Assembly: GCA_030152225.1 (NCBI GenBank)
Contig: JASLHL010000178.1
Coordinates: 1-5,834 of the forward strand
Direction: 5' to 3'
Source: Flavobacterium sp.
GTDB taxonomy: Bacteria; Bacteroidota; Bacteroidia; Flavobacteriales; Flavobacteriaceae
Length of the DNA stretch: 5,834 bases
The notes beneath the pieces are model-generated. The model searched no databases. It was not told where the DNA came from and saw only the letters and a list, made by a program, of their open reading frames with translations. The stretch's first letter is position 1. Each line of letters begins with the position of its first letter. The position numbers were made by a program, and so were the translations under genes. This document shows, piece after piece, positions 5,674 to 5,834 of this stretch.

Positions 5674-5834
5674 ATGAAAAGAGTAGTAAGCATCGTATTA
5701 CTTGTGATAGTATGCCTGAGTTGTGGTATAAAAGAAGGGCGTATAGACAACCTTGAAGTTCGCAATGGAGTAACCTATGAAAAGAATGAAACCAAAGCAT
5801 TTACGGGAGTCGCTAGGAGTTATCATGCGAATGG
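5674..5834 (+). CDS. Lipoprotein with MORN/YwqK-like repeat start, cut by the window end
   Basis: Only the first 53 codons are present; the gene runs off the right edge. It starts with a short lipoprotein signal, MKRVV followed by a hydrophobic stretch and the lipobox-like CLSCG, with C17 as the probable lipidated residue. The following sequence includes NGVTYEKNETKAFTGVA (31-47) and then RSYHANG. This alternation of 'xGxxY...FTGxxxxYxxNG' is the pattern of MORN repeats in YwqK-family proteins, often labelled antitoxins although most are probably repeat scaffolds. The product should be anchored in the outer or inner membrane. An A-rich leader of 38 bases separates it from the LRR gene, consistent with one operon. 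Identification of the repeat rests on about one and a half units, so the family is likely rather than certain. Confidence 0.8.
   Translation, partial: MKRVVSIVLLVIVCLSCGIKEGRIDNLEVRNGVTYEKNETKAFTGVARSYHAN

Noticed and set aside
5705..5715. TGATAGTATGC inside the lipoprotein signal sequence, resembling the fic palindrome
   Set aside because: It matches 9 of 11 positions but is fully explained as coding sequence and lacks the second half-site.
5541..5800. Two - strand frames at the right end
   Set aside because: They are antisense to the LRR C-terminus and the lipoprotein start, both supported by clear motifs.
1..5834. CRISPR array, tRNA or rRNA gene, transposase, or plasmid origin
   Set aside because: No regularly spaced repeats, cloverleaf-like sequence, transposase reading frame or iteron cluster was seen on either strand; the only tandem repeat is the two-copy site at the fic start.

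Overview
The window looks like chromosomal accessory DNA from a member of the Bacteroidota, most likely a flavobacterium-type organism (Myroides or a relative is possible but not proven). The reasons are low G+C, A-rich leaders without clear Shine-Dalgarno sites, a match to the Bacteroidota -7 promoter consensus TAnnTTTG, a secreted protein with the 'VGINTxxPQxTLDVNG' motif common in this phylum, a degraded gene ending in what looks like a type IX secretion sorting tail, and a short Bacteroidota-style lipoprotein signal.

Layout from left to right. Positions 1-270 hold a hairpin and a strong rho-independent terminator for a gene outside the window. A secreted C1q/TNF-like jelly-roll candidate follows on the + strand (271-1143). 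Next come three separate genes on the - strand: a small, very acidic, tryptophan-rich orphan protein (1280-1624), a 300-residue protein with a C-terminal zinc-ribbon HNH nuclease domain (1972-2874), and a class II Fic AMP-transferase with a C-terminal winged helix (3038-4006). The fic start is overlapped by two tandem 11-bp palindromes lying just downstream of a -7 box. Upstream of fic are two hairpins, one of them a terminator firing on the - strand. Beyond them lies the wreck of a - strand secreted-protein gene with three in-frame stops (about 4147-4404). At the right a + strand pair begins: a cytoplasmic leucine-rich-repeat protein (4667-5635) and, 38 bp later, a lipoprotein with the start of a MORN/YwqK-like repeat region that runs off the window (5674 onward).

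There is no single large operon. The content (Fic, HNH, acidic orphan protein, LRR and MORN-like proteins, a decayed surface-protein gene) resembles a variable region carrying small defence, immunity or stress modules. The only pair likely to be co-transcribed is LRR plus lipoprotein; fic followed by HNH is possible but separated by 163 bp. The best-supported unusual feature is the palindrome pair at the fic start, which suggests self-repression by the Fic protein's own winged helix.
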